From positions 19,298,817 through 19,362,816 of the forward strand of contig LR738542.1 in the NCBI GenBank assembly GCA_902685375.1: DNA of 64,000 nt, in the 5' to 3' direction. Each line of letters begins with the position of its first letter. Position 1 is the first letter of the stretch. The stretch is from Neostethus bicornis. Taxonomy: Eukaryota > Chordata > Actinopteri > Atheriniformes > Phallostethidae. Below are positions 1 to 9,299 of the stretch, in pieces. A program made the position numbers and the translations under genes. The notes below the pieces were generated by a model. That model saw only the letters and a list, made by a program, of their open reading frames with translations, searched no databases and was not told the DNA's origin.

Positions 1-886
1 CGCCATGCGTACGGATTTCGCCTTGCTAGCTATGGCTAGCTGCATGCTAACACTTTGTCTTTACTTCCTGGTTCTATTTTATTTCGTAACCATTGAACTG
101 TGTTTGATTAGCTCTCTGTTAAATTATTGTTTAGAGTTTTGATTGTAAGATGTTGTGTGATTTAATATTGTTGTTTTGTGTAATACTGTTTTAATATTAA
201 GTGGATCGACTGCTTTAACAATGAGATAGAAATGCATGCAACACTCAGTAACAACTGAGAGCAGGAACTTTAGATGTGTTCGAGATGATTTGCGCATTTC
301 ATGGATTTCAGATAAGACCAAGCATTGCAAGGATCAGGGAAAAGCCCCTGGAAGTCTATGAGAAAACAGTTTCTTCTTATTTTAGAAAAACAAGATCAGA
401 AAGTAACATTTACATACATCCGCTTTAAAATTTTTACACAATAAATTTACTAATTTGTTGAAGAAGCGCAACAAGTCAATACGTGTTCAAGTTAATTTCA
501 GTTTTTGTTTTTAGACTTCATTAAACAAAAACACAGACAGTAAATTATTTACACCGTTCATTAAAAGTTACAATCAATTTTATTGTAATGATTTACTTGC
601 ATAACTTTGAAACAATTATTTAATAAAATTGAGATAAAATTTCAAACCTCATTCTTAATATTGAGCAGTTTTTAGCTCTTTAAAATATTAACAAATCTAC
701 CATTTTTTCTTATTTCCTGATTTGCGAAGCTGTAATGTAAACATTAAATGGAAGATTTTCTTTATTATTATTATTGTTGATTCTATTATATAGTTTAGTT
801 ACTGGTGCAATGAATGAGTTTTAAATCCTAGAGATCCAGCAGATTTCAGTGTGTGAAATCGCTTAAGAAACAGACACATTTTTACA
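1..886. other. AT-rich non-coding stretch, nothing recognised
   Basis: No supported ORF, RNA gene or terminal repeat was seen. I searched here for the missing first exon of the downstream hAT gene, which should encode a BED-type zinc finger with a C-x2-C pair and end at a GT donor. I found none, so that exon lies left of the window or has been lost. Confidence 0.5.
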
Positions 887-1578
887 TTAAAGGGCCCATC
901 TCATGCAAAAGTGACTTTCCAGAGTTTTCTAGCTTGTAAGAGTGATGTCCGGGCCTTGTATATGTCACCAAAGGGCTTTCTAGATTGATTTAGCCCGTTT
1001 TTCTGTGGATTTCTGGTACGCTCAGACAAAACAACCAATGAGCAGATGTCTAAAGTATGACGCATTTTGACGTAGCCTGGACGGACTTCGCACACGCCCC
1101 CCTCCGCAGCAAACCCTCCCTCCTCACCACCCGCCCTCCTCACCCGCCTCCACTCCGGCCTTACGCCCTCACAAACTCACTTTCAACGTCCGATATACAG
1201 GCTGGTTCGCTGCTCTGCCTCTTTTTTATTTTCTTGCTTGAACACGCTTTTTAGATTAATCGACATGATAAAATCTTATTTCAGACGCTACCAAACCGCT
1301 ACGCACGGGTTTACGCCCGCCTTCCCCCTCCCGCTCAGAGATGGGCGGAGGAATAGCGGCTCAGTGAGAGCAGAGGGCGGAGCTTGTACTTTCTCAGGAT
1401 GGGCGGAGGGATGAGCAGATCCGGCCTTTCATAGTTCCGGGTCTGTGACTGCGCTCCACCAAATCGATATATTTTCATAACTGTGATGTAATGCATGTTG
1501 CAAACCCCACATTTTGCGTGTGTATGTGCAGAGGATACAATGTGGAAAGAGTTGTTTTGCATGAGATGGGACCGTTAA
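887..1578. mobile_element. TTAA-flanked non-autonomous DNA transposon (piggyBac-like MITE)
   Basis: The element body is 891-1574 (684 bp), with a TTAA duplication at 887-890 and 1575-1578. Its ends are inverted copies. The left end reads AGGGCCCATCTCATGCAAAA, and the reverse complement of the right end starts with CGGTCCCATCTCATGCAAAA, so 18 of 20 bases match. The interior is unusually GC-rich for this region (about 1075-1170 and 1310-1440) and repeats a GGGCGGAG motif. No transposase ORF is present. TTAA target duplications are characteristic of piggyBac-type transposases, so the family is inferred from the duplication alone. The element sits in what would be the first intron of the hAT gene. 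Confidence 0.7.
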
Positions 1579-1975
1579 TGTATGCTTTATTAATTTAATA
1601 ACATTCACACAGAATGATACTGTGAAGGTTTTGTAAAAACACAACTGCATCATATATGTTGGTCTGATATTTATTAACATGTAACATAATTCTTATGAAA
1701 CACAGTCTTATGATTGTATAATTATTAGTATCCTAACTCAAATCACATTTTCTCACATATAACCAAGCTCACCTACTCCACATCTTGTTTTGGCTTGTGG
1801 TTCTTGAAGTAATGTCAAGATAGTAGCATAGACCAGTGGAACCAATCCCTAACTGGTGGGTTTACTTTCATCCATAAACTTCAAGCATGACATTACTACC
1901 ACAGTACAAGATAATCTGAGTTTGTGATTCCAGAGAAATGACACAACTCTCAATATGCCTTTACTTTCTCCACAG
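1579..1975 (+). other. Presumed hAT intron ending in a splice acceptor
   Basis: This is non-coding DNA between the TTAA element and the first recognised hAT exon. It ends in a pyrimidine-rich tract and CAG (1973-1975), a good splice acceptor. An ATG at 1955 opens the same frame, but its first seven codons lie in this acceptor tract and are not expected to be translated from spliced mRNA. Confidence 0.55.
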
Positions 1976-3033
1976 AAGAAACACCCCACAAAGCTGGAAA
2001 AGTACATCCAACTAACCCAAAAAAGGAGATCATCCACACAAGATTTGTTGGCTCCGCCCATAAAGCAATCAAAGTTGTGGGAGAATCAAAGAGTCTCCCA
2101 GGAAAGTGTAGACAAGGCAGTCCTGAAGTTTGTGGTCCAAGGCTTGCACCCACCCCACATTGTCCAGCAACCATGTTTTATTGATCTTGTTCAGCAACTT
2201 CAGCCGAATGTGAATGTTATGACACGCAACACTCTTGTGAATAAAGTTGCAAAAGCCTCAGCGGAGATGAAGATAAAAGTCAAAGCGGTTCTCGGTGAAG
2301 CTGAGTATATCGCAACTACTGCAGATTGCTGGACCGCACACCGCCGCAGCTTTATTGGGGTCACTGCCCATTGGTTTTGCTCACAAACAATGCAAAGATT
2401 CTGTGCTGCCCTTGCCTGCAAACAACTAAAAGGATCTCATAATTTCTCAACCCTGGCTGGAGCCCTAAATGACATTTACACAGAATACAATATAAGAGAA
2501 AAGATTGTACGAACAACAACTGATAATGGGTCAAACTTTTTGAAGGCCTTCAGAGTGTACGGGCAGACAGAAGAGAACGATATTCAGTTTGATGGAGACG
2601 GTGAGGAAGGAAATGGTGGTGGCCAAAATGATGAATGTGATGAAGAGGAAACCACAGAGGGTGAATTCATTGACACTGGAGCACTTTTGGATGAAGATGA
2701 TTTCGTAGAATTCCAGTTACCCAAACACCACAGATGTGCATCCCATCTCCTCAATCTAGTCTCCACAGTTGATGCCTCAAAGGCAGAGGACAGTCCAGTG
2801 TACAAGAAAATATCAAGGTCCACATTTGGTAAATCTGCTAGTCTGTGGAAGTTAAGCGCAAGATCAACAACTGCAGCTGAAGTAATCGAAGACTACTGCA
2901 AACTGCAACTTGTAAGGCCAGTTCCTACAAGATGGAATTCATTCTTCTCAGCCGTTGAAAGACTAGTGAGAATAATAAAAGAAAGGGGTGAAGTAGCACT
3001 TGCAGCTGTCTGCAGTAAACTAAACATACCCCA
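1976..3033 (+). CDS. Tol2-like hAT transposase, exon encoding N-terminal and catalytic part
   Basis: This is the first recognised exon of a hAT-family transposase, the nuclear enzyme that excises and reinserts the element by a DDE mechanism. It opens in phase 0 after CAG at 1975 with Lys-Lys-His-Pro; that His matches the last zinc ligand of the BED finger, whose other ligands would be in a missing upstream exon. The first catalytic Asp lies in TTADCWTAHRRSF (codon at 2324) and the second in TTTDNGSNFLKAF (codon at 2522). An acidic linker of about 35 residues follows (about 2594-2705), then FQLPKHHRCASHLLNLVS. The exon ends in CCCCA followed by a GTAAGT donor; reading through would hit TAA at 3035. 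No internal stop or frameshift is seen. Similarity to Tol2 is high through QGLHP and IGVTAHW, but many residues differ, so this is a relative and not Tol2 itself. Confidence 0.88.
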
Positions 3034-3635
3034 GTAAGTGTTTTATTTGCCTTTTAATTAACGTGATTCAACAATTTTCTACTTTTGTACATTAACTAAA
3101 GTGTTGCTCTTAAAATGTCTATTAAAAAGACAGAAAATTATCAAAACTGTTATCAGAACTGTGAAAAACAAACACAAATTTAATTTTAGCAGGCTGAAAG
3201 TTTAGTTTGATAAATTGCAATACATACCTAATTAAAACACCACAGTAAAACCCAAGTTACTTGTCAAGTCTTTTTTAATAAATTTAGAAAACAAAGTAAT
3301 TTATCTGAATAATTTATTTTTCAAACTTTTTGAGAAAAGTTCTTTCACCCTAGCAGCAGAACTATGTAAGAGCACAGAGGGAATTAATGTGTTTAAAATG
3401 ATTGTAAACTAAAAGTTTTTCATTTTGTTCTTCCCTACTTGTTTTCACACTTAGAAGTATCAATAAGAATACCGACGAAATATCAAATACAAAGCGGTAT
3501 GAGGAAGAGTAGAAGTATTGATAAAATGGCACCAATACCCATCCCTAGTGAACAATCTTTTTTTCTGAGATTGAAGTTGTATCAACTCGGCTGAATCTTT
3601 TATATTATTTTATTTTCCTTTTTGTATTTGTGCAG
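3034..3635 (+). other. hAT transposase intron
   Basis: An AT-rich intron of 602 bp. It starts GTAAGTG directly after exon sequence and ends in a T-rich tract and TGCAG at 3631-3635. Joining 3033 to 3636 forms a Gln codon and continues the frame into Phe-Thr-Pro-Ala-Glu, which matches the expected hAT order. Confidence 0.8.
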
Positions 3636-3952
3636 GTTTACACCAGCAGAACTTGCATTTCTCTCAGAATATGCAAAAACAATGAGTCCAGTTGCTAAGG
3701 CACTTGATGTTCTTCAAAGTGAAACCAGCGTGCAGATGGGATGGTTGGTCCCTACCATAACTCTGCTGATGAATAAACTACAGCATTTATGTGGATCTAC
3801 CAAGTTCTGTGAGCCTTTGATTGCTGCCCTTCTTTTAGGCCTTGATAAACGGTTTGGAGAGATGCTTGCTGACCCAGAGCTGATAGCCTCTGCCATTCTT
3901 GTTCCTAAGTTTAAGACCTGCTGGACAAGTGATCAAAATGTCCTGAAACTTG
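3636..3952 (+). CDS. Tol2-like hAT transposase, middle exon
   Basis: This exon continues the transposase through the mostly helical insertion region that separates the second and third catalytic residues in hAT enzymes. It begins FTPAELAFLSEYAKTMSPVA, which is the expected continuation in Tol2-type proteins, and carries GWLVPTITLL and LLLGLDKRFGEML further on. It is framed by a TGCAG acceptor (3631-3635) and a G|GTAAGTGC donor (3953). The frame is open throughout. The splice phase (one base, G, carried over) fits the next exon, which starts at 4133. Confidence 0.87.
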
Positions 3953-4132
3953 GTAAGTGCTCAACTGTCCTGTAATTCTTTGAATTTCTTTGGAGCCGCT
4001 GGAATGAGGCTGACATTTTATTTATTGGCACACACAAGCACACATAATAGCCATTGCACATTACAGTAATTTTACAATAGTCTTATATTATTTCATCTGC
4101 ACTAACTTTTTGTATTATAATTTATTCTGCAG
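3953..4132 (+). other. hAT transposase intron
   Basis: A 180-bp intron running from GTAAGTGC to TTCTGCAG. Joining 3952 to 4133 gives a Gly codon followed by LDYIRTHL, the expected hAT sequence order. Confidence 0.8.
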
Positions 4133-4483
4133 GCCTTGATTATATTAGAACACACTTGAAGGTTCAGGTCGGGAATCTCGCCAGCGAGAGCTCTGTTTCA
4201 TCTGAGGAAGACGACTTGTTTTCCTCTTTAAAAAAGACTAACCCTCTTGAAATGACACATCAACTGGATGCATACCTTGGGTGCCCAGGAGACACATCAG
4301 AAGTCTTAAAATGTTTTCCTGCTGTATTCCAGCTGTCACGCAGGCTGAATGTGGCACTCCCAGCCTCAGCAGCCTGTGAAAGACTGTTCAGTGTTGCCGG
4401 ACTCGTCTTCTGCCCGAGAAGAGCACGAACTGTCTCAAAGAACTTTGAGAACCAGCTGCTTTTGAGGCTTAACAAAGCCTTTT
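4133..4483 (+). CDS. Tol2-like hAT transposase, C-terminal exon, interrupted at its last codons
   Basis: This exon encodes the hAT C-terminal dimerisation domain and the third catalytic residue. LPASAACERLFSVAGLVF is the family hallmark; the catalytic Glu of CERLFS is at about 4378. NFENQLLLRLNKAF follows. The exon is cut after 4483 by the BEL/Pao LTR. Removing the element and one copy of its CTTTT duplication would continue into 9049-9053, adding a Trp codon and TAA, so only the final residue and the stop are displaced. In the present allele the frame runs about eleven residues into the LTR and stops at 4516-4518. The visible exons total about 576 codons, which with a BED exon of roughly 70 codons fits the usual length of about 650. 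Confidence 0.87.
4479..4483. repeat. Target-site duplication CTTTT, left copy
   Basis: CTTTT directly precedes the left LTR (TGTTATG at 4484) and recurs at 9044-9048 directly after the right LTR. A perfect 5-bp duplication is as expected for a BEL/Pao integrase and confirms both element boundaries. Confidence 0.92.
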
Positions 4484-5043
4484 TGTTATGCCTTCGGCTA
4501 AAGTATATGTCAGAGTGAGACCTCTGTCTCTTCTAAGATCTTTTATAGTTTGCTAAAGTAACAGCAGAGTGAGCGGTCTCGAAAATAGTAGATCTAGGAT
4601 TAGTCTGGAGCAGAGAAGACGGAAGTAGACTGCGCTCAAACTCGTTAAAAACCTGGGAAAACTTTAGTCTTTGTAAGTATTTTTTGTGTTTATGTGCTTT
4701 GTTTACATGCTCAAGACTGTATTTCATTTGATAACGTGTGAATCGCGTCTTATGTAGTAAGCCGCTTAGGATGTGAGCACGCATGTTTCAAGCTAAGCTA
4801 ACATGTGTTTGATCAGGAAGACTCAACGTTCTGTACAGCTCGTAATGCACTTCTTTTGTTTGGTTTGTTTCAGTTACTACGTGCATATACGTACATATAC
4901 GTACATATGTATATGTAATCCTTTGAAGAAAAGAGTCTACATAAAACAAGAAAAGCAAGCCTTGTGTGGGAGTCTCTTTTGTCATTGGAAATAGTTCGCT
5001 GGCTGTCTAGCTTCACACAGTCACGTGTCGTGAGGGCAGCACA
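4484..5043 (+). repeat. BEL/Pao 5' LTR
   Basis: This is 560 bp starting TGTTATGCC and ending GGCAGCACA. It matches 8484-9043 base for base in my reading. Within it lies a short run of overlapping GTACATATAC-type units (4881-4915). The small ORFs on both strands of the LTR repeat identically in the other copy and are not genes. Confidence 0.93.
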
Positions 5044-5095
5044 GTAAAAAGACTATTATACAGCGGGTTAAACAACACTGAGCTACACAGTCAAC

Positions 5096-8000
5096 ATGAG
5101 TCTACGCTCAGGTAAGAATTACTTGAGAGATTATGAGTCACAGTTCGAGCCAGAGGCAAACTCAGAGCAGCAAGCTGATGACCAGGCAGCCACCAATCAC
5201 CCGGCTCCTGCAGACCAGCGGTCGCCAGAGAGGCAGCCGTCAGAGAGGCCGCAGCAATCACCTCCACGCAGCATCAGGTCCGGAGCCACCAGCAGACGGT
5301 CGCACACCACAGCAGCCTCAAGTGTGTCAGCCACAAAAGCATATGCCAAAGCCCAAGCAGCAAAGGCCCAGCTCCTTTTCGCAGAAAAAGAAGCTAGTCT
5401 GATGAGACAAAAAGCAGATTTGGATGCCAGTCTCCATGAAAAAGAAGCTAGTCTGAAGAGACAAAAAGCAGATTTGGATGCCAGTCTCCATGAAAAAGAA
5501 GCTAGTCTGATGAGACAAAAAGCAGATCTGGATGCCAGTCTCCATGTTTTGAAGTGTGAAAAGGAAATAGCAGCAGCTGAAGCAGAAGCTGCAGCCTATG
5601 AAGAATTAGAAAGTCAGAGCGGGGAGTCAGACCCAGAACTTCCTATTACAGGAGAAACGTTTAATGCAGTACAACGCACAAGTGATTATGTGGAACAACA
5701 ATGTAAGCTAATGGCGCCACCTAGTGCTACACATGATAGCGCAAAATTTCAAATGCCAAGTCGATCAATAATCACAAAAGAAACTCATGTCCAGTCCCCA
5801 ATGAAAAACGACGTTAAACATGAGTACATACCAGAAGCTGTTCCAACCAACACATTCTCACTCAACCCCCAAGCTCACACCTTTCTGCCTACAAGTCACA
5901 ATCAAGTAGAGCAAAACAGCGTACAAGATTTTGCAAAATATCTCATCCGCAAAGAAATAGTTAGCACTGGTTTACTCCAATATGATGACAGACCCGAAAA
6001 CTATTGGGCATGGAAAGCCTCATTCATGAGTGTTACTAAAGACTTGAATCTGTCCCCTAGAGAAGAGCTAGACTTGCTCACAAAATGGTTAGGGCCAAAA
6101 TCTTCAGAGCAAGCAAAAAGGCTTCGCGCAGTACACACCCTCAATCCCACTGCAGGTGTAAAAGTGGTATGGGAGCGTCTGGAGGAATGTTATGGCTGCT
6201 CAGAAGTCATTGAGGATGCACTGTTAAAAAAGTTGGAGGAGTTTCCAAGGCTGACAAACAAAGAGAGTGGTAAATTAAGGGAGCTTGGGGACATCTTGTT
6301 AGAGTTGCAGTGTGCTAAGTCTGATGGTACACTGCCAGGTCTTGCATATCTAGACACGGCTCGAGGGGTTAGACAAATAGTTGAAAAACTCCCCTTTAAC
6401 ATGCAGGAGAGGTGGACCACTGTAGGTACGCAGTATAAAGAAGTCAATAGAGTGTCATTTCCACCTTTTTCTGTCTTTGTGCAATTTGTACAGCAACAAG
6501 CAAAAATGAAAAATGATCCAAGTTTTTCCCCATCCAGCTGCAGCAACCAAGTTACCACATGCACTGAAAAGTCCACTCCATATAATCGCAAAGCTACTGT
6601 TGCAGTGCACAGAACGGAAATTGAGGAAAGAAAACAAAGAAGTTTTGAACAGAAGAAAATTGAAGAACCAGATCGTCTGTGTCCAATTCATAAGAAGCCA
6701 CACCCTCTGAAAAAATGCAAGTTATTCAGAGACAAACCAATTGAAGAACGCCAGGCTTTTCTGAGAGAGCATCGCATATGTTACAGGTGTTGTGGGTCTG
6801 TGCAACATATAGCCAAAGATTGTAAGGTAGCAGTAAAGTGTGTTGAGTGTGACAGTCCAAAACACTTGTCAGCACTCCATCCGGGTCCCACACCTGTCCC
6901 AAAAGATGACACCTCAAAGAATGTAGATGCTAAGGAGGACTCAGAAAACCATCCTGCAGTAGTCTCCAAGTGCACAGAGGTATGTGGACAAAGTGACAGC
7001 CCACGCTCATGTTCAAAGATCTGTTTGGTGAAAGCATATCCAGAAGGCCAAAAGGACAGAGCTATAAAAATGTATGCAGTGATTGACGAACAGAGCAATA
7101 GGTCCTTGGCTAGAACGGACTTTTTCAACCTGTTTGAAATAAAAAGTGCACCTGTGCCATACACGCTGAAAACATGCTTAGGAAAAGCTGAAACTACAGG
7201 TAGGAGGGCAGAACATTTTGTAGTAGAGTCCATGGATGGAAAAACAAATGTCAAACTGCCTCCTTTAATCGAGTGTGATTCAGTGCCTGACGACAGATCT
7301 GAAATTCCCTCACCTGAGATTGCTAAGCACCATCCACACCTTCTCCCTATTGCGAGCAAAATCCAACCGGTCGATCACCATGCTCCTATTCTCCTTTTGC
7401 TGGGAAGGGACCTCCTCAGCGTTCATAAAGTAAGAGAACAGATAAATGGACCAAATAACGCACCATACGCCCAAAGGTTAGACTTGGGGTGGGTTGTGAT
7501 AGGGGAAGTGTGCCTGGGCAAAACTCACAACACAACAGAAGTCAACGTGTACAGAACACACATGCTAGACAACGGACGGACTACTCATTTTGAACCATGT
7601 CCAAACGTCTTTACAGTGAAAGAGGACTATGTCAAGCAGCCCCAGCAAAGCACACCTTTAATCTCAAATAGTGTGGACATTAAAGACAACACACACAGGC
7701 TAGGTCAGTCTGTGTTTGAACGTACAGAGTCAGATGACAAGGTGGCACTGTCTATAGATGACAAAAACTTTCTAACAATAATGGACAAATCGGTCCAGCA
7801 GAACAAGGAAAACGCTTGGGTCGCTCCATTGCCCTTTCGCTCTCCAAGGAGGAGACTCCCAAGCAACAGAGATCAAGCCTCAAAACGTCTATACTCACTC
7901 AAAAAGACGTTAGGAAAGAAACCAGAAATGAAAGATCACTACATCCGATTTATGCAGAAAATGTTGGATAACGATCAAGCTGAACTCGTTCCACCTCTGC

Positions 8001-8416
8001 CCGAAGATCCAGACTGTCCGACAATCTTAACTCCAGCAATGCTACTAACACAAAAATCAAGCACGGTGTCTGCTCCATCTGGGAATTTTTCTTCTGGACA
8101 GTTGTTTGGAAAACAATGGAAACAGGTACAGTTGCTAGCAGACACGTTTTGGAAGAGATGGAAAGGCGAATATCTGTCTACACTACAGAAGCGCACAAAG
8201 TGGACTGAAAACCAACCTAATGTCAAAGAAGGAGACATTGTGTTGCTAAAAGATCCTCTAGCCCACAGGAATGAATGGCCTATGGGACTGATAGTTAAGA
8301 CTCTACCCAGTAGTGACAAGAAGGTTCGTAAAGTGGAGATACGGGTCATTAAAGATGGAACTCCAAAGGTGTTTTTGAGACCAGTCTCAGAGACTGTTAT
8401 TTTGCTTTCAGAGTAA
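5096..8416 (+). CDS. BEL/Pao Gag-protease polyprotein fused to integrase C-terminus (RT and integrase core deleted)
   Basis: The 1106-residue frame starts at the first ATG after the leader. Domains in order: basic and Gln/Pro-rich N-terminus; charged coiled coil with three 18-residue repeats (about 97-150); Pao gag region of DUF1759 type (about 280-440), including NYWAWKASF; Cys/His knuckle region (about 527-595), including CYRCCGSVQHIAKDC; DUF1758-type retropepsin (about 660-820) with IDEQSNRSLA at the usual catalytic position and LLGRDLLS further on; the start of the reverse transcriptase region (about 870-965). It then jumps straight to a DUF5641-like integrase tail (about 973-1100) with FWKRWKGEYL and GDIVLLKD. 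No YxDD box, RNase H or integrase DDE core is present. The join is in frame near 8000, so the ORF stays open to a TAA at 8414-8416. Confidence 0.9.
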   Translation: MSLRSGKNYLRDYESQFEPEANSEQQADDQAATNHPAPADQRSPERQPSERPQQSPPRSIRSGATSRRSHTTAASSVSATKAYAKAQAAKAQLLFAEKEASLMRQKADLDASLHEKEASLKRQKADLDASLHEKEASLMRQKADLDASLHVLKCEKEIAAAEAEAAAYEELESQSGESDPELPITGETFNAVQRTSDYVEQQCKLMAPPSATHDSAKFQMPSRSIITKETHVQSPMKNDVKHEYIPEAVPTNTFSLNPQAHTFLPTSHNQVEQNSVQDFAKYLIRKEIVSTGLLQYDDRPENYWAWKASFMSVTKDLNLSPREELDLLTKWLGPKSSEQAKRLRAVHTLNPTAGVKVVWERLEECYGCSEVIEDALLKKLEEFPRLTNKESGKLRELGDILLELQCAKSDGTLPGLAYLDTARGVRQIVEKLPFNMQERWTTVGTQYKEVNRVSFPPFSVFVQFVQQQAKMKNDPSFSPSSCSNQVTTCTEKSTPYNRKATVAVHRTEIEERKQRSFEQKKIEEPDRLCPIHKKPHPLKKCKLFRDKPIEERQAFLREHRICYRCCGSVQHIAKDCKVAVKCVECDSPKHLSALHPGPTPVPKDDTSKNVDAKEDSENHPAVVSKCTEVCGQSDSPRSCSKICLVKAYPEGQKDRAIKMYAVIDEQSNRSLARTDFFNLFEIKSAPVPYTLKTCLGKAETTGRRAEHFVVESMDGKTNVKLPPLIECDSVPDDRSEIPSPEIAKHHPHLLPIASKIQPVDHHAPILLLLGRDLLSVHKVREQINGPNNAPYAQRLDLGWVVIGEVCLGKTHNTTEVNVYRTHMLDNGRTTHFEPCPNVFTVKEDYVKQPQQSTPLISNSVDIKDNTHRLGQSVFERTESDDKVALSIDDKNFLTIMDKSVQQNKENAWVAPLPFRSPRRRLPSNRDQASKRLYSLKKTLGKKPEMKDHYIRFMQKMLDNDQAELVPPLPEDPDCPTILTPAMLLTQKSSTVSAPSGNFSSGQLFGKQWKQVQLLADTFWKRWKGEYLSTLQKRTKWTENQPNVKEGDIVLLKDPLAHRNEWPMGLIVKTLPSSDKKVRKVEIRVIKDGTPKVFLRPVSETVILLSE
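5384..5545 (+). repeat. 54-bp tandem repeat, three copies, in the gag coiled coil
   Basis: Three head-to-tail 54-bp units encode EKEASLMRQKADLDASLH, with Lys replacing Met in the second copy. The copies differ by only a few bases, so the expansion is recent. Each unit is 18 residues of heptad-like charged sequence and so lengthens the helix without shifting the frame. Confidence 0.9.
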
Positions 8417-8473
8417 GATATTACCTATGTAAATTTTATGTTTCGATATGTGGTGATATAATATGTTTATATC

Positions 8474-8483
8474 AAGCGGGGAG
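8474..8483 (+). promoter_or_regulatory. Polypurine tract of the BEL/Pao element
   Basis: The purine-rich AAGCGGGGAG lies immediately before the 3' LTR start at 8484, where plus-strand DNA synthesis is primed in LTR retrotransposons. No clear tRNA primer-binding site starting TGG was found after the 5' LTR at 5044. Confidence 0.6.
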
Positions 8484-9043
8484 TGTTATGCCTTCGGCTA
8501 AAGTATATGTCAGAGTGAGACCTCTGTCTCTTCTAAGATCTTTTATAGTTTGCTAAAGTAACAGCAGAGTGAGCGGTCTCGAAAATAGTAGATCTAGGAT
8601 TAGTCTGGAGCAGAGAAGACGGAAGTAGACTGCGCTCAAACTCGTTAAAAACCTGGGAAAACTTTAGTCTTTGTAAGTATTTTTTGTGTTTATGTGCTTT
8701 GTTTACATGCTCAAGACTGTATTTCATTTGATAACGTGTGAATCGCGTCTTATGTAGTAAGCCGCTTAGGATGTGAGCACGCATGTTTCAAGCTAAGCTA
8801 ACATGTGTTTGATCAGGAAGACTCAACGTTCTGTACAGCTCGTAATGCACTTCTTTTGTTTGGTTTGTTTCAGTTACTACGTGCATATACGTACATATAC
8901 GTACATATGTATATGTAATCCTTTGAAGAAAAGAGTCTACATAAAACAAGAAAAGCAAGCCTTGTGTGGGAGTCTCTTTTGTCATTGGAAATAGTTCGCT
9001 GGCTGTCTAGCTTCACACAGTCACGTGTCGTGAGGGCAGCACA
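8484..9043 (+). repeat. BEL/Pao 3' LTR
   Basis: 560 bp, same sequence as 4484-5043 in my reading. It is followed by the CTTTT duplication at 9044-9048 and then the last bases of the interrupted hAT coding sequence. Confidence 0.93.
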
Positions 9044-9053
9044 CTTTTGGTAA
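9044..9053 (+). CDS. Displaced end of hAT transposase coding sequence
   Basis: The right duplication copy CTTTT (9044-9048) is followed by GGTAA. In the pre-insertion allele, the T at 4483 plus GG would make Trp, followed by TAA. This shows that the LTR element landed one codon before the natural stop of the transposase. Confidence 0.75.
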
Positions 9054-9299
9054 TTTTTTTTTTTTGGCAGTGATGCAGAGTGAAATTTGGTAGCTGCAGG
9101 AATGTTGCTTTTTGCCCTATTTGTGTTAATAAACATTTGAGTGTGTTCATTAATTTCCAATAAAGGTTGTTAAGAAAAAAATGTTTCTGATTCATAAAGT
9201 TTCACACCACAACACTGAATCATTTAGTTATTATATTCTGCTCCTTGAAGCATGTGATAATGGTTAAAAACATGTTAACACGCTTTTGTTAACAATATT

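Larger units (their letters stand above)
4484..9043 (+). mobile_element. BEL/Pao LTR retrotransposon, non-autonomous internal-deletion derivative
   Basis: A 4560-bp LTR element inserted in the hAT gene. It has two 560-bp LTRs offset by exactly 4000 bp, with no difference found when they were read against each other, TG...CA ends and a CTTTT duplication at 4479-4483 and 9044-9048. It carries one ORF of 1106 codons with Pao-type gag and protease domains and a DUF5641-like integrase tail, but no reverse transcriptase core, RNase H or integrase catalytic core. LTR identity points to a very recent insertion. Because the enzymes are missing, it must have been copied by proteins from a full-length relative elsewhere in the genome. 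Confidence 0.93.

Noticed and set aside
1057..1254. Plus-strand ORF of 65 codons in the GC-rich block, considered as the missing BED exon
   Set aside because: It has no Cys-x2-Cys pair or His spacing, and it lies inside the TTAA-flanked element.
4533..4994. Several ORFs on both strands near 4533-4994, repeated at 8533-8994
   Set aside because: They lie wholly in the LTRs and are duplicated only because the LTRs are identical; no domain is seen.
5044..5075. tRNA primer-binding site after the BEL 5' LTR
   Set aside because: The sequence starts GTAAAAAGAC and has no TGG start or clear match to a tRNA 3' end that I can verify.
5133..5402. 89-codon overlapping frame at the start of the BEL polyprotein
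   Set aside because: It is a shadow frame of the Gag coding sequence, with no independent features.
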